The translations under genes and the position numbers were made by a program. Positions 46,492 to 46,691 of a stretch of 46,691 nucleotides of DNA are shown in pieces. The notes beneath the pieces are model-generated. The model did not search any database. It worked only from the letters and a program-made list of their open reading frames with translations, and was not told the origin of the DNA. The stretch's first letter is position 1, and each line of letters starts with the position of its first letter. Origin of the DNA: an uncultured Clostridia bacterium (GTDB lineage Bacteria; Bacillota; Clostridia; Christensenellales; QALW01); NCBI GenBank assembly GCA_934465535.1, contig CAKSKV010000011.1, forward strand, positions 1 through 46,691. The letters run 5' to 3'.

Positions 46492-46530
46492 AAAAATTGT
46501 CACCGATTATTGTAAGAAAATCGGTGACAA
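46492..46530 (-). terminator. terminator upstream of the recombinase gene
   Basis: A perfect 12-bp inverted repeat (TTGTCACCGATT, 46497-46508, with 46519-46530, loop 10) followed by T5 on the minus strand. It would shield the recombinase from transcription entering from the right. A weak -10 (TAGAAT, 46468-46473 on minus) lies between it and the start codon. Confidence 0.75.
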
Positions 46531-46555
46531 GAATCGAATCTATGGATTTTTGTTC

Positions 46556-46601
46556 AGCCCCAGTGCGTTTCAGGTTTCCTGATCCGCACCGGGGCTTTTT
46601 T
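46556..46601 (+). terminator. plus-strand terminator beyond the recombinase
   Basis: A stem AGCCCC-A-GTGCG / CGCAC-C-GGGGCT with one mismatch and a 17-base loop, followed by a T-run on plus. No plus-strand gene precedes it here, so its natural substrate may be the transcript from the invertible promoter. Confidence 0.75.
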
Positions 46602-46691
46602 CGTTTTCTGCGATTGATATGATACCTAAAAAATAGACATAAAAAAATAGGACACCTTGATGTATAATAAAAGAGTCAAGGAGTTGAAGGA
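46602..46691 (+). other. AT-rich right edge, possible promoter for a gene outside the window
   Basis: A TATAAT at 46663-46668 and a purine-rich AAGGAG (46678-46683) near the edge suggest that a plus-strand gene starts just beyond the window. No good -35 is visible, and no coding sequence can be called. Confidence 0.35.

Overview
The window looks like a chromosomal segment of a Bacillota bacterium, probably a gut-type member of class Clostridia. The reasons are the rpoBC and str ribosomal genes with Gram-positive style protein sequences, the rpmH-rnpA-yidD-yidC-jag-mnmE-mnmG-rsmG cluster, strong sigma-A type promoters with AGGAGG-like ribosome binding sites, a PyrR-type attenuator and a TnpV protein. 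Base composition is in the mid-50s percent GC by eye. I cannot place it below class.

Layout. (1) 1-11.6 kb, minus strand: rpoB and rpoC from a consensus promoter at 11599-11627, a hairpin after rpoC, then a second promoter driving an L7Ae-like gene, rpsL, rpsG, fusA and tuf (tuf is cut by the window edge). rplJ and rplL are not next to rpoB. (2) 11.7-16.8 kb, minus strand: two paralogous lipoproteins, a secreted DNRLRE-type protein, a YdcF-family membrane protein and a 30-codon ORF with its own promoter and terminator. (3) 16.8-23.8 kb, minus strand: rsmG, mnmG, mnmE, jag, yidC, yidD, rnpA, rpmH, without dnaA beside rpmH. A strict 11-bp array of T6 tracts lies between mnmG and rsmG. (4) 24-30 kb: an aldose-epimerase-like gene plus a sugar isomerase (plus strand), a LURP-one-related protein, an MBL-fold hydrolase, a membrane-anchored protein and a double SH3 protein (minus strand), and an unknown plus-strand gene. 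(5) 30-36 kb, minus strand: small membrane protein plus TetR regulator, then DUF308 protein, two ABC ATPases and an ABC permease carrying a Trp/Pro repeat domain. (6) 36-39.6 kb, plus strand: uracil permease behind a PyrR-type attenuator, an esterase, a DNA glycosylase and the tmRNA gene.

(7) 39.6-46.7 kb is an accessory island abutting the 3' end of ssrA and is the most interesting part. It holds tnpV, a three-gene restriction-modification-like operon on the minus strand (a methyltransferase-fold protein without a visible motif IV, an Eco57I-type methyltransferase with NPPYQ, and a GIY-YIG/superfamily 2 helicase fusion with a PcrA-like Tudor end), and a tyrosine recombinase. Between the first operon gene and the recombinase stop codon lies a 0.23-kb segment bounded by perfect 18-bp inverted repeats (23 of 25 matches over a longer stretch). 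Inside it are a strong promoter pointing away from the operon and an intrinsic terminator facing the operon. This reads as an invertible promoter in the OFF orientation, that is, a phase-variable defence or epigenetic system with its own recombinase. The likely target-recognition part of the Eco57I-type methyltransferase is clearly richer in AT than its surroundings, which suggests specificity swapping.
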